From contig NZ_JBHSGP010000013.1 in assembly GCF_042654525.1 (NCBI RefSeq), forward strand, positions 103,581-167,580: a DNA stretch of 64,000 bases, in the 5' to 3' direction. Position 1 is the first letter of the stretch; the number at the start of each line of letters is the position of its first letter. This document shows positions 39,173-48,792 of this stretch, one piece after another. The notes beneath the pieces were generated by a model that searched no databases, was not told the origin of the DNA, and worked only from the letters and a program-made list of their open reading frames with translations. The DNA is from Geojedonia litorea (GTDB lineage Bacteria; Bacteroidota; Bacteroidia; Flavobacteriales; Flavobacteriaceae). Both the position numbers and the translations under genes were made by a program.

Positions 39173-40042
39173 ATGCATCACAAAATTTCATTATTTCTAT
39201 TCGTTTTTTCAATGATTTCGATATCTGTTACTGCTCAAATAGTTAAACCACCCATAGGTCGTATTGCCATTGTAGCCGATGGAAACTCACCCGATCCTGA
39301 TGATCTTGGAGGAACTGCCATATCTATTGCATTACTTAGAGCTGCAGGTTTAGAAAATCGACTAGTACACTACTCACATAGTTGTGATTTAGTAAGAGAC
39401 GATAGAATTTCTGAAAAAGCTGAAAAAGAAAGACACCACTTGATGCAAGTAGCTTGCGACATGACGGCACGTCGCTGGGGCGGATTTGAACAGCTTACGT
39501 TTTACGATGCCATATGGCAAAAAGACGAAACCATTAACGATTTAGCTTGGGCTATAAATGCATCATCTGCAGAAGATCCTCTGTGGATTATTGAAGCAGG
39601 TGAACCTGATATTATTGGTATGGCCTTAAAAAAAACACCTAATGAAAAACACCAATATGTAAAAGTTGTGACGCATCACCCCGCCAATGATAACGCAGGC
39701 GATTTTTATACTTGGCAACAAATATTAGACTTTGGCATTGAGGAAGTTCGTATTCCAGACCAAAATATTAAGCTAAAAGTAGATATTGAACAATGGGATT
39801 GGGCAAAAAACCATGAAGACTCGCGAATAAGACTAATTTGGACGATAGGAAACATAGCAGAACTAGATAACATCGTTAACTTCCAAAAAGGGAAATGGGA
39901 TTGCTCTGATGCCGGTATGATTTTATATTGGATTACTGGTGCGAATGTAAATGATGGATTAAAACAAGGAGGTATTGAAGATGTAAAAAACATGCTTTTA
40001 AAATATATTAATAAAAATCCAGAAATTAAACGCAAAAAATAA
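39173..40042 (+). CDS. Exported protein with nucleoside-hydrolase-like fold
   Basis: 289 aa; signal peptide ending near VTAQ. RIAIVADGNSPDPDDLGGTA gives the aspartate-rich calcium-binding start of the inosine/uridine nucleoside hydrolase fold, seen also in DUF1593-type proteins of PULs. DPLWIIEAGEPDIIGMAL and VKVVTHHPANDNAGD continue that fold, and the ending SDAGMILYWITGANVNDGLKQGG provides the final Asp-rich site. Relatives act on glycosides in the periplasm, but none that I can name is proven on ulvan. It lies 58 nt after the CBM-like gene and 8 nt before a ThuA remnant. Confidence 0.72.
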   Translation: MHHKISLFLFVFSMISISVTAQIVKPPIGRIAIVADGNSPDPDDLGGTAISIALLRAAGLENRLVHYSHSCDLVRDDRISEKAEKERHHLMQVACDMTARRWGGFEQLTFYDAIWQKDETINDLAWAINASSAEDPLWIIEAGEPDIIGMALKKTPNEKHQYVKVVTHHPANDNAGDFYTWQQILDFGIEEVRIPDQNIKLKVDIEQWDWAKNHEDSRIRLIWTIGNIAELDNIVNFQKGKWDCSDAGMILYWITGANVNDGLKQGGIEDVKNMLLKYINKNPEIKRKK

Positions 40043-40050
40043 TCTTCAAC

Positions 40051-40188
40051 TTGAACTTTAAACTTTCTTTTATATTATTATTAGCATTTTTAAATACAAG
40101 TGTTTCATTTACTCAAGAAAAAAACTTAGATGTTTTAGTATTCTCAAAAACACAAGCTTTTAGGCATAAATCTATCCTGTACTTTTAA
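40051..40188 (+). pseudogene. Truncated ThuA-domain gene (5' remnant)
   Basis: A 45-codon frame, too short for a functional gene, starts with TTG and encodes a signal peptide (FILLLLAFLNTSVSFTQ) followed by LDVLVFSKTQAFRHKSI, the opening strand of ThuA-like (trehalose-utilisation) domains, and then ends LYF-stop. A full ThuA protein needs about 200 more residues. The break falls inside a TATCCTG regulatory repeat, and no ThuA sequence follows. ThuA proteins frequently accompany nucleoside-hydrolase-like and CBM-like genes, so this was likely the third gene of the operon. Confidence 0.7.
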
Positions 40189-40189
40189 G
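40173..40189 (-). promoter_or_regulatory. Orphan tandem-repeat half-site in the ThuA remnant
   Basis: TATCCTGTACTTTTAAG in leftward orientation. The first 7-mer and spacer match; the second does not. At 20 nt the minus strand has TGTTTTTG (40145-40152), a one-mismatch -7 box, although this is within the ThuA coding part. No leftward gene follows directly, so it is likely a relic or a coincidence. Confidence 0.35.
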
Positions 40190-40275
40190 TTATAAAAACA
40201 CTTACTTAATTATATAAAATATTTGAATTCTTTTTAGAGTTGAATTAGTTTTTAGCTCTTTTCACATCGTTTATC

Positions 40276-41871
40276 TTAATCAACAGTTACCTTACTCTTC
40301 CACCAGTTTTCATTGGGTTTAAAATCTTTTGATAAAACTTCTAAACGTTTTTTTTCTATTAATGGCCACTTGTTATTTACAGTATTTAAATAACGTGCTT
40401 CAGCTTTGCTTTTGTTGTATTTTGTGTCTTCAACTGGGAATTTAGCGCCTACGTTTTTTAACCACGACATTAAATTATCATTGAGTGTTTTAGCTATTTC
40501 AGGATACTGAACAATCACATTTAAATCGTCGTTTTCTTGTGAAGGCAGTTTATACAATTCCTTATGATTATCTTCCCAATAATGAATTAACTTCCAGCCT
40601 TCTTGTTGTATCATAGAGGCTGGCTCTCCACCTTGATTTCCGTAATGTGGATAATGCCAATATAATGGTCTATTTACCTCCAATGGCATTCCTTCTAATA
40701 ATGGTTTAAGGCTTATACCGTCTTTATGTTGTTTTGGATTTAATGGTACATTTGCAAAATCTAAAAGTGTTGGATAAAAATCAGTATTGATTACTGGAAA
40801 TTCAGTTGTGACACCAGTATTTTTTAACCAAGGTACTTTTATAAAATAGGGTTCGCGAATACCACCTTCCCATTGGTAGCCTTTTCCGCCTCTTAACGGC
40901 AGGTTACTAGTAGCATAATGATCTCCTGATGCTACGCCACCATTATCAGAAGTAAATACTACAATGGTATTCTCTTCGAGACCATTGTCTTTTAAAGCTT
41001 TTAAAACTATACCCACGGCGTCATCCATAGTTTCAACTAATCCAGCGTAAATTGGATTATCTTGCACTTGACGGATAGGTAGCACACGCTCCATCTTATA
41101 ACCTGAATCTGTAATACCTAAACTATCGGCCTTATCACGGTATTTTCGCCATTTTTTTTCTGTGGTTTGAATTGGTGCATGAACTGCGTAAAAGGATAAA
41201 AACGCAAAAAAAGCAGTGTCTCTATGTTTTGAAATAAATTCGGCTGTTTCATTAGCTAAACGCAAGGTTAAATTTTCACCATTTTGTTTATTTTTTAATT
41301 TAGGATTTTGCCAAGGCGCAAAGTACCCGCCTTTAGGTGAACCTGCTTCTGTTCCAGCAAGATTAATATCGAATCCATGATTTTCAGGATATGAGCCCTT
41401 GCCTCCTAAATGCCATTTCCCGGCAAAAAAAGTTTTGTAACCATTATTTTTTAAAGCTTCGGCAATGGTAATATCTTCATGTGGCAAGGATTGAACGTAA
41501 TCTGCAGGTAATAATTTATCATGGTGTTTTGTTGTGCGCCACTCCATGCCTGATTTTGCTCCAATCCAATCGGTAATGCCATGACGAGCTGTAAATTTTC
41601 CTGTCATTATACTCGCGCGCGACGGACTGCATACTCTACTAGCTGCATAGCCATTTGTAAACATCATACCTTCGTTTGCTAATTTATCTACGTTAGGCGT
41701 TTCGTAAAAAGTGCTGCCTGTAACTCCTAAATCATGATACCCTAAATCATCAACCAATATAAATAGAATATTTGGCTTGTTTTTTTGATTGAATACTTCA
41801 GCTTTATTGTTTTCACATCCTAATAACCACAAGACCATAAAACAATAAAATAATTTATTTAGGATTTGCAT
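40276..41871 (-). CDS. S1-family sulfatase (arylsulfatase A-like), lipoprotein
   Basis: The frame is open from 41949, but that would overlap the GH43 stop region. The ATG at 41871 gives a lipoprotein signal (lipobox Cys19, LLGC) and a 13-nt gap, so 531 aa is preferred. The motif CSPSR at Cys81 is followed by ASIMTGKFTARHGITDW; ILVDDLGYHDLG and VFTSDNGGV hold the metal site. The overall architecture (long loop, ending NNKWPLIEKKRLEVL) is of the arylsulfatase A/S1_16-like kind. It is the last gene of the GH78-T9SS-GH43 operon, so it most likely desulfates a GH43 or GH78 substrate. Confidence 0.88.
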   Translation of the reverse strand: MQILNKLFYCFMVLWLLGCENNKAEVFNQKNKPNILFILVDDLGYHDLGVTGSTFYETPNVDKLANEGMMFTNGYAASRVCSPSRASIMTGKFTARHGITDWIGAKSGMEWRTTKHHDKLLPADYVQSLPHEDITIAEALKNNGYKTFFAGKWHLGGKGSYPENHGFDINLAGTEAGSPKGGYFAPWQNPKLKNKQNGENLTLRLANETAEFISKHRDTAFFAFLSFYAVHAPIQTTEKKWRKYRDKADSLGITDSGYKMERVLPIRQVQDNPIYAGLVETMDDAVGIVLKALKDNGLEENTIVVFTSDNGGVASGDHYATSNLPLRGGKGYQWEGGIREPYFIKVPWLKNTGVTTEFPVINTDFYPTLLDFANVPLNPKQHKDGISLKPLLEGMPLEVNRPLYWHYPHYGNQGGEPASMIQQEGWKLIHYWEDNHKELYKLPSQENDDLNVIVQYPEIAKTLNDNLMSWLKNVGAKFPVEDTKYNKSKAEARYLNTVNNKWPLIEKKRLEVLSKDFKPNENWWKSKVTVD

Positions 41872-41884
41872 AGTAAGCTTATTC

Positions 41885-43675
41885 TTACTTAACAGCTTTA
41901 GGACCATCATAATCATAGGTAAACCAATCGACATCGATGTATCCAGCATCTTCTTTAGTGTTCCATGAAAAGAACCCTAAACGGTCACCCGTCCATTTTC
42001 CAAATGCGATGGTAAACGTTGGCCCAAAATTTTTATAGCTTTCACCATCTAGACTATATTCATAAGTAGCTTGGTTGCTGTTATTTGATGTTCTAACATA
42101 TAAATTGTTTCCAGTTAGTTCTGGCCCTAGGTTTTTTTGAGCCATAGGATCCATGTAAAACAGCTGTTTTTTTCCGTTTTCGTTTACTTCAACACCTAAT
42201 AAATTAAACACACCACCATAGCGTACAAAGCCAGCTAATTGGTGTGGTTGCATACCTGAAATATCAAATTTTGCCACTGCAGTTCCTGTAGTGGTTCCCA
42301 TAATTCGTTGACTCAATGTATTACAGGCCCTCCAAAAATCGGAATCGGAGCCATCGTTGTTAGTCCATTCATTGATGTTAGGGCCATAACCTTTTTCGTT
42401 TGGTAATATTTTACTTGCTTTAATGCGTAACCAACCTGGACGCTCGGTTAAAGACCAATGTGTGTTTCTTGGATTGTGGTTCCACTCCCATTGGAAACCT
42501 AATTTAGGCGATGAAAAATAGTCGTCTGAACTAGGCGCAGCAATTGGGTAACCGTTTATAGGTTTTTTGTATTGTTTTACAGGTTCGCCAATGCCATCGT
42601 TATCTTCATCTACACCTATAATTGGCCATCCGTCAACCCAATTTACAGGCTCTAAACATTGTGGACGCCCCTGAAACGGAATCGTATCGTTTTGAATGAG
42701 TTGATGTATATACCACCATGATTTATCTGGAGCTTGCATTAAAGCACCTTGACTTGCACTACGATTGTTAAATGCCTTACCTTTTTCTAAAACAGTTTTT
42801 ACCTCATAAGGGCCATAAATGCTTTCTATTGAACGCAACACAATTTGTTTTCTATCATTCTTCGGGTTTTTAACCCCTGGTTTGGTTGACCTATCACCCA
42901 TTGTCCATTGTGCTAAAAAAATATACCAAGTGCCATTAATTTTATAAATTTTAGCCGCCTCTGCACCCATGCCTGTATACACCAATTTACCTTCGTCTAG
43001 GATTTTTGTTCCGTCCCAACTCATTTCGTAAATTCTATTTTCATTGCCTTCAATGTTGTTTTCTGGACTTTTTTGCTTTCCTGCTGTATTTATAATCACG
43101 TAAGCTTTATGCGTTTCTTCATCCCAAAATACTGCAGGATCATCTAATACTTTTGATTTTGGAAGCATCATAATAGGCTTGCTCCATGGGCCTTTGATAT
43201 CTTTTGCTGTTGCCACCATTAAACCATGTTGATAATCTATTTGGTAACAATACCAAGTACCTTCATGATAGGCCAAATCGCCTGCCCAAGTGCCGAAAGA
43301 ATAACCATTCATTCTATCCCAATTGTATTCTGGTGCCCATGAAAGACTATCAAATACGTGTCCAACGTTGGTCCAGTTTACCATATCTTTCGATTCCAAA
43401 ATCGGCATTCCTGGAGACATGTGCTGTTTAGAGGTTATCATGTAATAGGTGTCACCAACTTGCTCAATATCAGAATCTGGATAATCGGCATTTAATATTG
43501 GATTGATGTATGTACCGTCTCCTTGATCTCCAAAACTCCCTATTTTAGCTTGTTGTAGGTTTTCGGATTCTTTTGATTCATTAACTTTATTTTCTGAATT
43601 TGATTTGCAGTTTGAAAGAATGAGGATTGATACCAAAATGAATGCTTTAAAAGTACTTAAATAAGATATTTTCAT
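41885..43675 (-). CDS. GH43-family glycosidase with C-terminal beta-sandwich, lipoprotein
   Basis: 596 aa; lipobox at Cys23 (LILSNC). The five-bladed propeller has all three acidic residues: Asp67 (YPDSD, base), Asp178/179 (KVLDDPAVFWD) and Glu239 (GMGAEAAKI, acid). From about residue 380 a concanavalin-like C-terminal module (FQWEWNHNPRNTHWSL) is typical of GH43 beta-xylosidase/arabinofuranosidase subfamilies such as GH43_12. Ulvan carries sulfated xylose, so a beta-xylosidase is a fair guess. It sits 13 nt upstream of the sulfatase start and 11 nt downstream of the T9SS protein, in a GH78-led operon. Confidence 0.9.
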   Translation of the reverse strand: MKISYLSTFKAFILVSILILSNCKSNSENKVNESKESENLQQAKIGSFGDQGDGTYINPILNADYPDSDIEQVGDTYYMITSKQHMSPGMPILESKDMVNWTNVGHVFDSLSWAPEYNWDRMNGYSFGTWAGDLAYHEGTWYCYQIDYQHGLMVATAKDIKGPWSKPIMMLPKSKVLDDPAVFWDEETHKAYVIINTAGKQKSPENNIEGNENRIYEMSWDGTKILDEGKLVYTGMGAEAAKIYKINGTWYIFLAQWTMGDRSTKPGVKNPKNDRKQIVLRSIESIYGPYEVKTVLEKGKAFNNRSASQGALMQAPDKSWWYIHQLIQNDTIPFQGRPQCLEPVNWVDGWPIIGVDEDNDGIGEPVKQYKKPINGYPIAAPSSDDYFSSPKLGFQWEWNHNPRNTHWSLTERPGWLRIKASKILPNEKGYGPNINEWTNNDGSDSDFWRACNTLSQRIMGTTTGTAVAKFDISGMQPHQLAGFVRYGGVFNLLGVEVNENGKKQLFYMDPMAQKNLGPELTGNNLYVRTSNNSNQATYEYSLDGESYKNFGPTFTIAFGKWTGDRLGFFSWNTKEDAGYIDVDWFTYDYDGPKAVK

Positions 43676-43686
43676 GAGACGATTAT

Positions 43687-44685
43687 TTAAATTTTAATAA
43701 TTTTTTTTGTCAAACGGGTTGTATTATTCTTAATGGTAAAAAAATATATTCCGGATTGTAAATTACTTATATCGACGGATTGCTCGCTTGAAGTACTTTG
43801 CAGTGTTTTTATAATTGCGCCTTGCATATTAGAAATTATAAGCTCTGATTTAATAAGCAGATTATCAATATTTATTATACCATTTGTTGGGTTTGGATAA
43901 ATTTTTATTTCTCTTCTGTTTACCTCATTTATAGATAGCACCTCATAACAGGAAGATTCTGGATTATTTAAATTAAAAGCAACACTATCTGAAACATCAC
44001 TTCTTCTTAACACCATTTTATCCATAAAAAAGAAATTTGACCTTGCATCAACAATTACTGAGTAATTTCCCGCAGTATTAAAAGTTGCCCATATAAATCT
44101 AAAAGAATCCCCATCGTTGGTGTTTGTTACAAAACCCCAGCGTTGTTCAGGAGTGGAATTTATAGGATGTCTATTCATAAAAGCCTTGAAATAACCATCA
44201 ACACTAGAGCCTACTGGACAATCTCTATTTGGATTACTATTGCAATTAGGTTTTGGTTCTAACGCTTGAGTAGAAGTTGAACTACTCTCTTTTGTAGCAT
44301 AAAAGTCATCAGCCACTATACGAAGCCAAGCATCATTGTGCTCGCCTCCTGATGAACCTGCTCCTATACGACCACGCCAAGCAAACCTATAGGTGCCTGG
44401 ATTATTAATTTTTATGTTATATGTTATTGGTGCACCAGAAAGTGCATTGAAAGACTCTATGCCATTCCAAAATATATAATTGATAGTTGATCCAGATAAA
44501 TTAGGGTCTGATTCGCTTCCTGTTTGCCAATTTGACCCAGAAGGTAAGATACCCGATTCCATCTCTATTGTTAACAGACCATTTTGTTCCTCAAAAGGCA
44601 GGGTACCATCACATGCTGTTTGTGAAAAGGAACATACTGAAATTGTAAACAGAGTAATAAATATAGGGATTATTTTATTTTTCAT
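43687..44685 (-). CDS. T9SS-secreted CBM-like protein
   Basis: 332 aa. Signal peptide (ends near CSFSQ), then a beta-sandwich (EEQNGLLTIEMESGILP, PGTYRFAWRGRIGAGSSGGEH, FRFIWATFNTAGNYSVIVDARSNFFFMDKMVL) resembling the GH115-C/CBM-type domain of the 37.9-kb protein, and a T9SS sorting domain from about residue 260 (REIKIYPNPTNGIINI). There is no catalytic signature; it is probably a surface glycan-binding protein. It lies between GH78 (53 nt) and GH43 (11 nt). Its secretion type differs from the lipoprotein enzymes around it, so it likely acts before import. Confidence 0.75.
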   Translation of the reverse strand: MKNKIIPIFITLFTISVCSFSQTACDGTLPFEEQNGLLTIEMESGILPSGSNWQTGSESDPNLSGSTINYIFWNGIESFNALSGAPITYNIKINNPGTYRFAWRGRIGAGSSGGEHNDAWLRIVADDFYATKESSSTSTQALEPKPNCNSNPNRDCPVGSSVDGYFKAFMNRHPINSTPEQRWGFVTNTNDGDSFRFIWATFNTAGNYSVIVDARSNFFFMDKMVLRRSDVSDSVAFNLNNPESSCYEVLSINEVNRREIKIYPNPTNGIINIDNLLIKSELIISNMQGAIIKTLQSTSSEQSVDISNLQSGIYFFTIKNNTTRLTKKIIKI

Positions 44686-44738
44686 TTTTAAAGATTCTAT
44701 ATTACCCGTATAGAAAGCAAATGAGTTCTACGGTTTTT

Positions 44739-47606
44739 CTAGTTTTTCTTGTATTCAATTTTATAACTGCCCGAACCTAAAACTACATTTGTATTTTCAA
44801 TTAGTTCGGATTTATATTCCTTCTGAAAATCATAAAATGACAAACCGTTTATTATAAGGGATTCCTTTTCACTCTCATTTAAAACCAATTTAGCTTCAGT
44901 GTTGAAAGGCACTTCAAACGTCATAGATAATATCCCTGTTTCAAACGTCCAATCGTTTTTAATGTTCCCATAAGGGGTGGGCACACTAACTTTTGTTTGG
45001 GTAATTTGGCTTGGAAATTCTGGATTGACAGTAAATTGTTTATATCCAGTCTGTTTTTGGCTTGATTTAATGCCTCCAAAAGATTCGTAAAAATAAGCTG
45101 CAAAACCACTGTGCATTGGGTGATTTAATGAGTTTGTTGGACCTTCCATTTTCTCCCATTCAAACTGGCGCTCTGGCCATGTGGTAAAACCTGAATTCAT
45201 CACATAGGTTTGACTTGGAAATTCTGGCGTTGTTAAAATATTATAGGCCAAATCTGCTTTTCCGTATTTAGATAGCACGGTATAAATATAACGGTTACCA
45301 TGAATTCCTGTAGAATGGTGCCCTCCTTTTACTTTAACAATATCATATTCTAGACCATTAACCACATTATTTATTTCGGCTTCAGGAACCATATCAAATT
45401 GAAGTGCTTGCACCGTAGCCGTTTGGCTTTGGTACCATTTATGATTTGTATTTGGTATAGTAACCAAATATGCTTTATTAAAGGCATCTTTTAAAGCATC
45501 TTTTTCTGCCTTGATTTTTGCCTCATACGAAACGTCATTATTCATTTTGGCAAATCGTTCCATAATACCCAAAACATCATAAAAATAGGCGTTCGCTGAA
45601 ATGATAGGGTCGCATTCCATGGCTTCAGGATTCAATCTTCTATCCCAACGTGGCGGACACCAATCGCCCATACCGTCTTGCATAATGCCGTTTTCACCTT
45701 TAAAATCGAGGTAAAAATTGGTTAAATCTTTCATTTCAGGATAATACTCCTTCACAATGGCATCATCGCCATAATATAAATAGTTGTACCAAGGTAAATA
45801 CATGGTGGCCACACCCCAATCGATTTTTGCATACGTAGAGGTACGCTTTCCAGGGGCGATCATGGTAGGCACTTGAAATTTGATATCTGGATTATTATGC
45901 CCTTTGGTAGGACGCATTTGCGTGCGGATATCTTCCATATACTTTTTATAAAAATCGTACATGTCGTAATTATACAAGGCATACTCACAAAAAGCGTGGG
46001 CATCACCCAACCAACCACATTTTTCGCGATGCGGGCAATCTTCTGGAATACCGTGGATATTATCAACAATAGTCCATTTACTAATGCTGTGCATTTTATT
46101 GAACAAATCATCAGAACATTCAAAACTACCTGTTTCCTGGATATCGGTAGCTACTAAAACCGCTTTAATCATATCGGCATCCGGTTTTCTAGAAACGCCT
46201 TTAACTTTAGCATACCTGAAACCATGATAACTGAATTTAGGCTCCCAAGATTCAAGGCCATCACTTTTACAGATGTACTGATAAATTTGAGGCATACCGT
46301 TGGCACCACCGCCTGTAGACCCTTGAAAAATATCTTTTCCGTTGGTTAATAGTGCTTCGGTGGTGATGATTTCAATTAACTGGCCTTCTTTCTCCTTAAC
46401 ATTCAGTTTTACCCAACCTGCAATATTTTGTCCGAAATCGACAATCCACTCACCATCGGCACCTTTAAATACATGTTGCGGTTCAAATTCTTTTAACTTT
46501 TTAATTGCAGGGATTTGTTGTGCACTTATTTTATTTACTTTGGGAGCAGCTTCTTTGGCATGTCCCCAAGAGCTATCATCATAATCATCACTTGTCCAAT
46601 TACCTAATTCGTAACGTGCATCATAGGTATCACCGCCATAAATGTTATTAAAAACAATGGGACCCGTAGATTCTTTCCATGTTTCATCAGTATAAAAATC
46701 TGATGATGTACCATCTGTATAGTTTAATTTTACCAAACATCGTACAGTTGGTGGACCATAGGACACCCCTTTTTTGTTAGATTCTGGATCGCCGTTCCAA
46801 GAAATATTTTGTCCATAAAACCCATTTCCCAGTATAATTCCGAAGGTATTTTTACCAGATTTCAATTGTTCTGTAATGTCATAATTTACATAATACGCTT
46901 GCTTATCATAATTAGATGGTGCAGGATCCAGCACATGATCGCCCACTTTTTCACCGTTTAAATACAATTCATAATAGCCTAATCCGCAAATATAAACTTG
47001 GGCATTTTCCACTTCTTTACTAAGGTTTATCCCTTTTCTAAAATAACCAGCAGCAAAACCCTCAACTGGCTTCCCTTTTTTCATATTACCGGTTATGTAA
47101 TCTCTAAAACGATACGCGGAAGTTCGTGTATCTTTGTTAAGCGTTATCCATTTTGATGTTCCCCAATTAGCTTCATTCATCAGACCCATTTCAAACTTTT
47201 GAACTTCAGACCATATTGATGCATTACTACTTTCATCCCAAATTTTTACTTGCCAATAATAGGTTTTTAAAGCTTCTAAAGGTTCGCCTTCAAACTTTAT
47301 AAAAGTGGATTTGTCGCTTTCTATCTTTTGTGAGTTCCACACATCAGCTTCTGATTCATTCAGTTTTTCTGGTGAAGATGCTACTAAAATGTGATATGCC
47401 GATTGCGATTTATTAAACCCTTCTGTATTGACAATCCATGAAAAAAGTGGTGCTTCACTTTCAATTGCGGAGGGGTTTATTTTTGAATTAAGTAATAACT
47501 TTTCAAAAGTCAATTTTGAATACATTGTACTTGATTCTTTTTGATTGCATGAAGTGCCTAGTAATGCAACGCACCAAAGTGTTAAAAGTATTTTGTTTTT
47601 AAACAT
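44739..47606 (-). CDS. GH78-family alpha-L-rhamnosidase, lipoprotein (second copy)
   Basis: 955 aa; lipobox at Cys20 (GTSC). Layout as in the first GH78: N-terminal Ig-like domain (SAYHILVASSPEKLNESEADVWNS), beta-sandwich domains, catalytic barrel with EDCPHREKCGWLGDAHAF (general acid Glu in HRE), GFTTWPERQFEWE near the candidate base, and a C-terminal sandwich (TPYGNIKNDWTF). It is longer and clearly divergent from the first copy, so a different rhamnosyl linkage or sulfation is likely. It heads the operon of GH78, T9SS-CBM, GH43 and sulfatase, with the tandem-repeat promoter directly upstream. Confidence 0.93.
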   Translation of the reverse strand: MFKNKILLTLWCVALLGTSCNQKESSTMYSKLTFEKLLLNSKINPSAIESEAPLFSWIVNTEGFNKSQSAYHILVASSPEKLNESEADVWNSQKIESDKSTFIKFEGEPLEALKTYYWQVKIWDESSNASIWSEVQKFEMGLMNEANWGTSKWITLNKDTRTSAYRFRDYITGNMKKGKPVEGFAAGYFRKGINLSKEVENAQVYICGLGYYELYLNGEKVGDHVLDPAPSNYDKQAYYVNYDITEQLKSGKNTFGIILGNGFYGQNISWNGDPESNKKGVSYGPPTVRCLVKLNYTDGTSSDFYTDETWKESTGPIVFNNIYGGDTYDARYELGNWTSDDYDDSSWGHAKEAAPKVNKISAQQIPAIKKLKEFEPQHVFKGADGEWIVDFGQNIAGWVKLNVKEKEGQLIEIITTEALLTNGKDIFQGSTGGGANGMPQIYQYICKSDGLESWEPKFSYHGFRYAKVKGVSRKPDADMIKAVLVATDIQETGSFECSDDLFNKMHSISKWTIVDNIHGIPEDCPHREKCGWLGDAHAFCEYALYNYDMYDFYKKYMEDIRTQMRPTKGHNNPDIKFQVPTMIAPGKRTSTYAKIDWGVATMYLPWYNYLYYGDDAIVKEYYPEMKDLTNFYLDFKGENGIMQDGMGDWCPPRWDRRLNPEAMECDPIISANAYFYDVLGIMERFAKMNNDVSYEAKIKAEKDALKDAFNKAYLVTIPNTNHKWYQSQTATVQALQFDMVPEAEINNVVNGLEYDIVKVKGGHHSTGIHGNRYIYTVLSKYGKADLAYNILTTPEFPSQTYVMNSGFTTWPERQFEWEKMEGPTNSLNHPMHSGFAAYFYESFGGIKSSQKQTGYKQFTVNPEFPSQITQTKVSVPTPYGNIKNDWTFETGILSMTFEVPFNTEAKLVLNESEKESLIINGLSFYDFQKEYKSELIENTNVVLGSGSYKIEYKKN

Positions 47607-47637
47607 TATAGAAATTTAAATTATTAGGGTAAATATT

Positions 47638-47682
47638 CAAAGCTAACATTAATAGTCTTAAGTATTATACTGTACTGTTATG
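47638..47682 (-). promoter_or_regulatory. Tandem-repeat site (weaker) plus perfect -7 box upstream of GH78 copy 2
   Basis: Plus-strand TATACTGTACTGTTATG at 47666-47682. The repeat is degenerate, but exactly 20 nt on, the minus strand has TAGCTTTG (47638-47645), a perfect TAnnTTTG. The GH78 ATG follows 31 nt later. Confidence 0.65.
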
Positions 47683-47700
47683 GTAAATTATATTTATGAT

Positions 47701-48783
47701 TTATACCCGTTCTAGTTTTATGGGATACGCTTTATTCGCATTCCATTGGCACACATATAGGTTTTCATCATTATCAACACATACATCATGGCAATGATTA
47801 AATATGGGCTGATCTTGAACCATTCGCTGTAATTTTCCTTTTTGGTATGTTGGCTCCGTACCTCCAGGATTTGACAGTGCTTTACCATGTTTATCTAAAA
47901 TGGTGACAAAACCAGAATGAGGATTTATATTGTAAGGATGTGTATTCTTATCACCCTCAACATAATCTATCTTTGAAGACCAACAAACCCCTGAATACAA
48001 ATTATCATTATGAATCACAGGGCGACAAACGAATGCTCCGGGAAGCACAATGGATTCTAAATATTGACCATCTAAAGTGAAGCGTTTAAAACAATTGGCT
48101 GCTCTTGAAGTAATTAATAATGTTGGATCGCCTTTACCCCTGTAATCAATGCAAACCCCATGTGCGGTTTGAAATTGATTTTCTCCAGTTCCTCTGCCTT
48201 CGCCTATTTTCCTTATAAACTCGCCATCTTTTGTGAATTGCAATATATAATTGGATCCATAACCGTCTGCTATATAAATATCGCCATTAGGTCCAATAGC
48301 GGATTCTGTGGGTTTAAAAAAAGCATCTTTTTCATAAGCGCCATATTCTGATGGATGACCAATCAGCATCAACTCCCTGCCATCCGTAGTGGTTTTTATC
48401 ACACTTCCATTGGTATCACATATAAACAGAAAATCTTCAGAGCCATCATTCCATAACGAAAGACCGTGTCCTCCTCTGTAACGAATTCCCCAAGAGTCCA
48501 ACAACTTTCCAGATTTATCATAAATCAATACATTATTATGAACGTCATCTCCAACCATAATAAGCCTTCCTTTAGAATCCATTACCATTTCATGACAGTT
48601 TTTTACGGGTGTTACTGTTCTATCCAGCTCTCCCCATGATTTATGTACTCTGTATTTGAAATCGCCATGACCAATGATATCATCATACATTTTAGGTTTA
48701 GATTTTAAAATATTAAAATGCGGTACAGCTACCATACCTAACGAGGCTTTTGATATGTTGTTAATGAACGTTCTTCGCTTCAT
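47701..48783 (-). CDS. NHL-type beta-propeller protein with twin-arginine-like leader
   Basis: 360 aa. The N terminus MKRRTFINNISKASLGM resembles a Tat leader. Repeats such as HEMVMDSKGRLIMVGDDVHNNVLIYDKSGKLLDSWG, ESAIGPNGDIYIADGYGSNYILQFTKDGEFIRKIG and HGVCIDYRGKG are NHL/6-bladed propeller blades. Function unknown; it could be a sugar-dehydrogenase-like or scaffold propeller. It is the last gene of a three-gene operon with the DUF1501 gene (9 nt) and the cytochrome/DUF1549/DUF1553 gene, so it most likely acts with them in the periplasm. Confidence 0.75.
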   Translation of the reverse strand: MKRRTFINNISKASLGMVAVPHFNILKSKPKMYDDIIGHGDFKYRVHKSWGELDRTVTPVKNCHEMVMDSKGRLIMVGDDVHNNVLIYDKSGKLLDSWGIRYRGGHGLSLWNDGSEDFLFICDTNGSVIKTTTDGRELMLIGHPSEYGAYEKDAFFKPTESAIGPNGDIYIADGYGSNYILQFTKDGEFIRKIGEGRGTGENQFQTAHGVCIDYRGKGDPTLLITSRAANCFKRFTLDGQYLESIVLPGAFVCRPVIHNDNLYSGVCWSSKIDYVEGDKNTHPYNINPHSGFVTILDKHGKALSNPGGTEPTYQKGKLQRMVQDQPIFNHCHDVCVDNDENLYVCQWNANKAYPIKLERV

Positions 48784-48792
48784 GATCTTAAT

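Noticed and set aside
39706..40035. 109-aa leftward ORF opposite the nucleoside-hydrolase-like gene
   Set aside because: It is antisense to a well-supported coding region and has no recognisable domain; it looks like a shadow.
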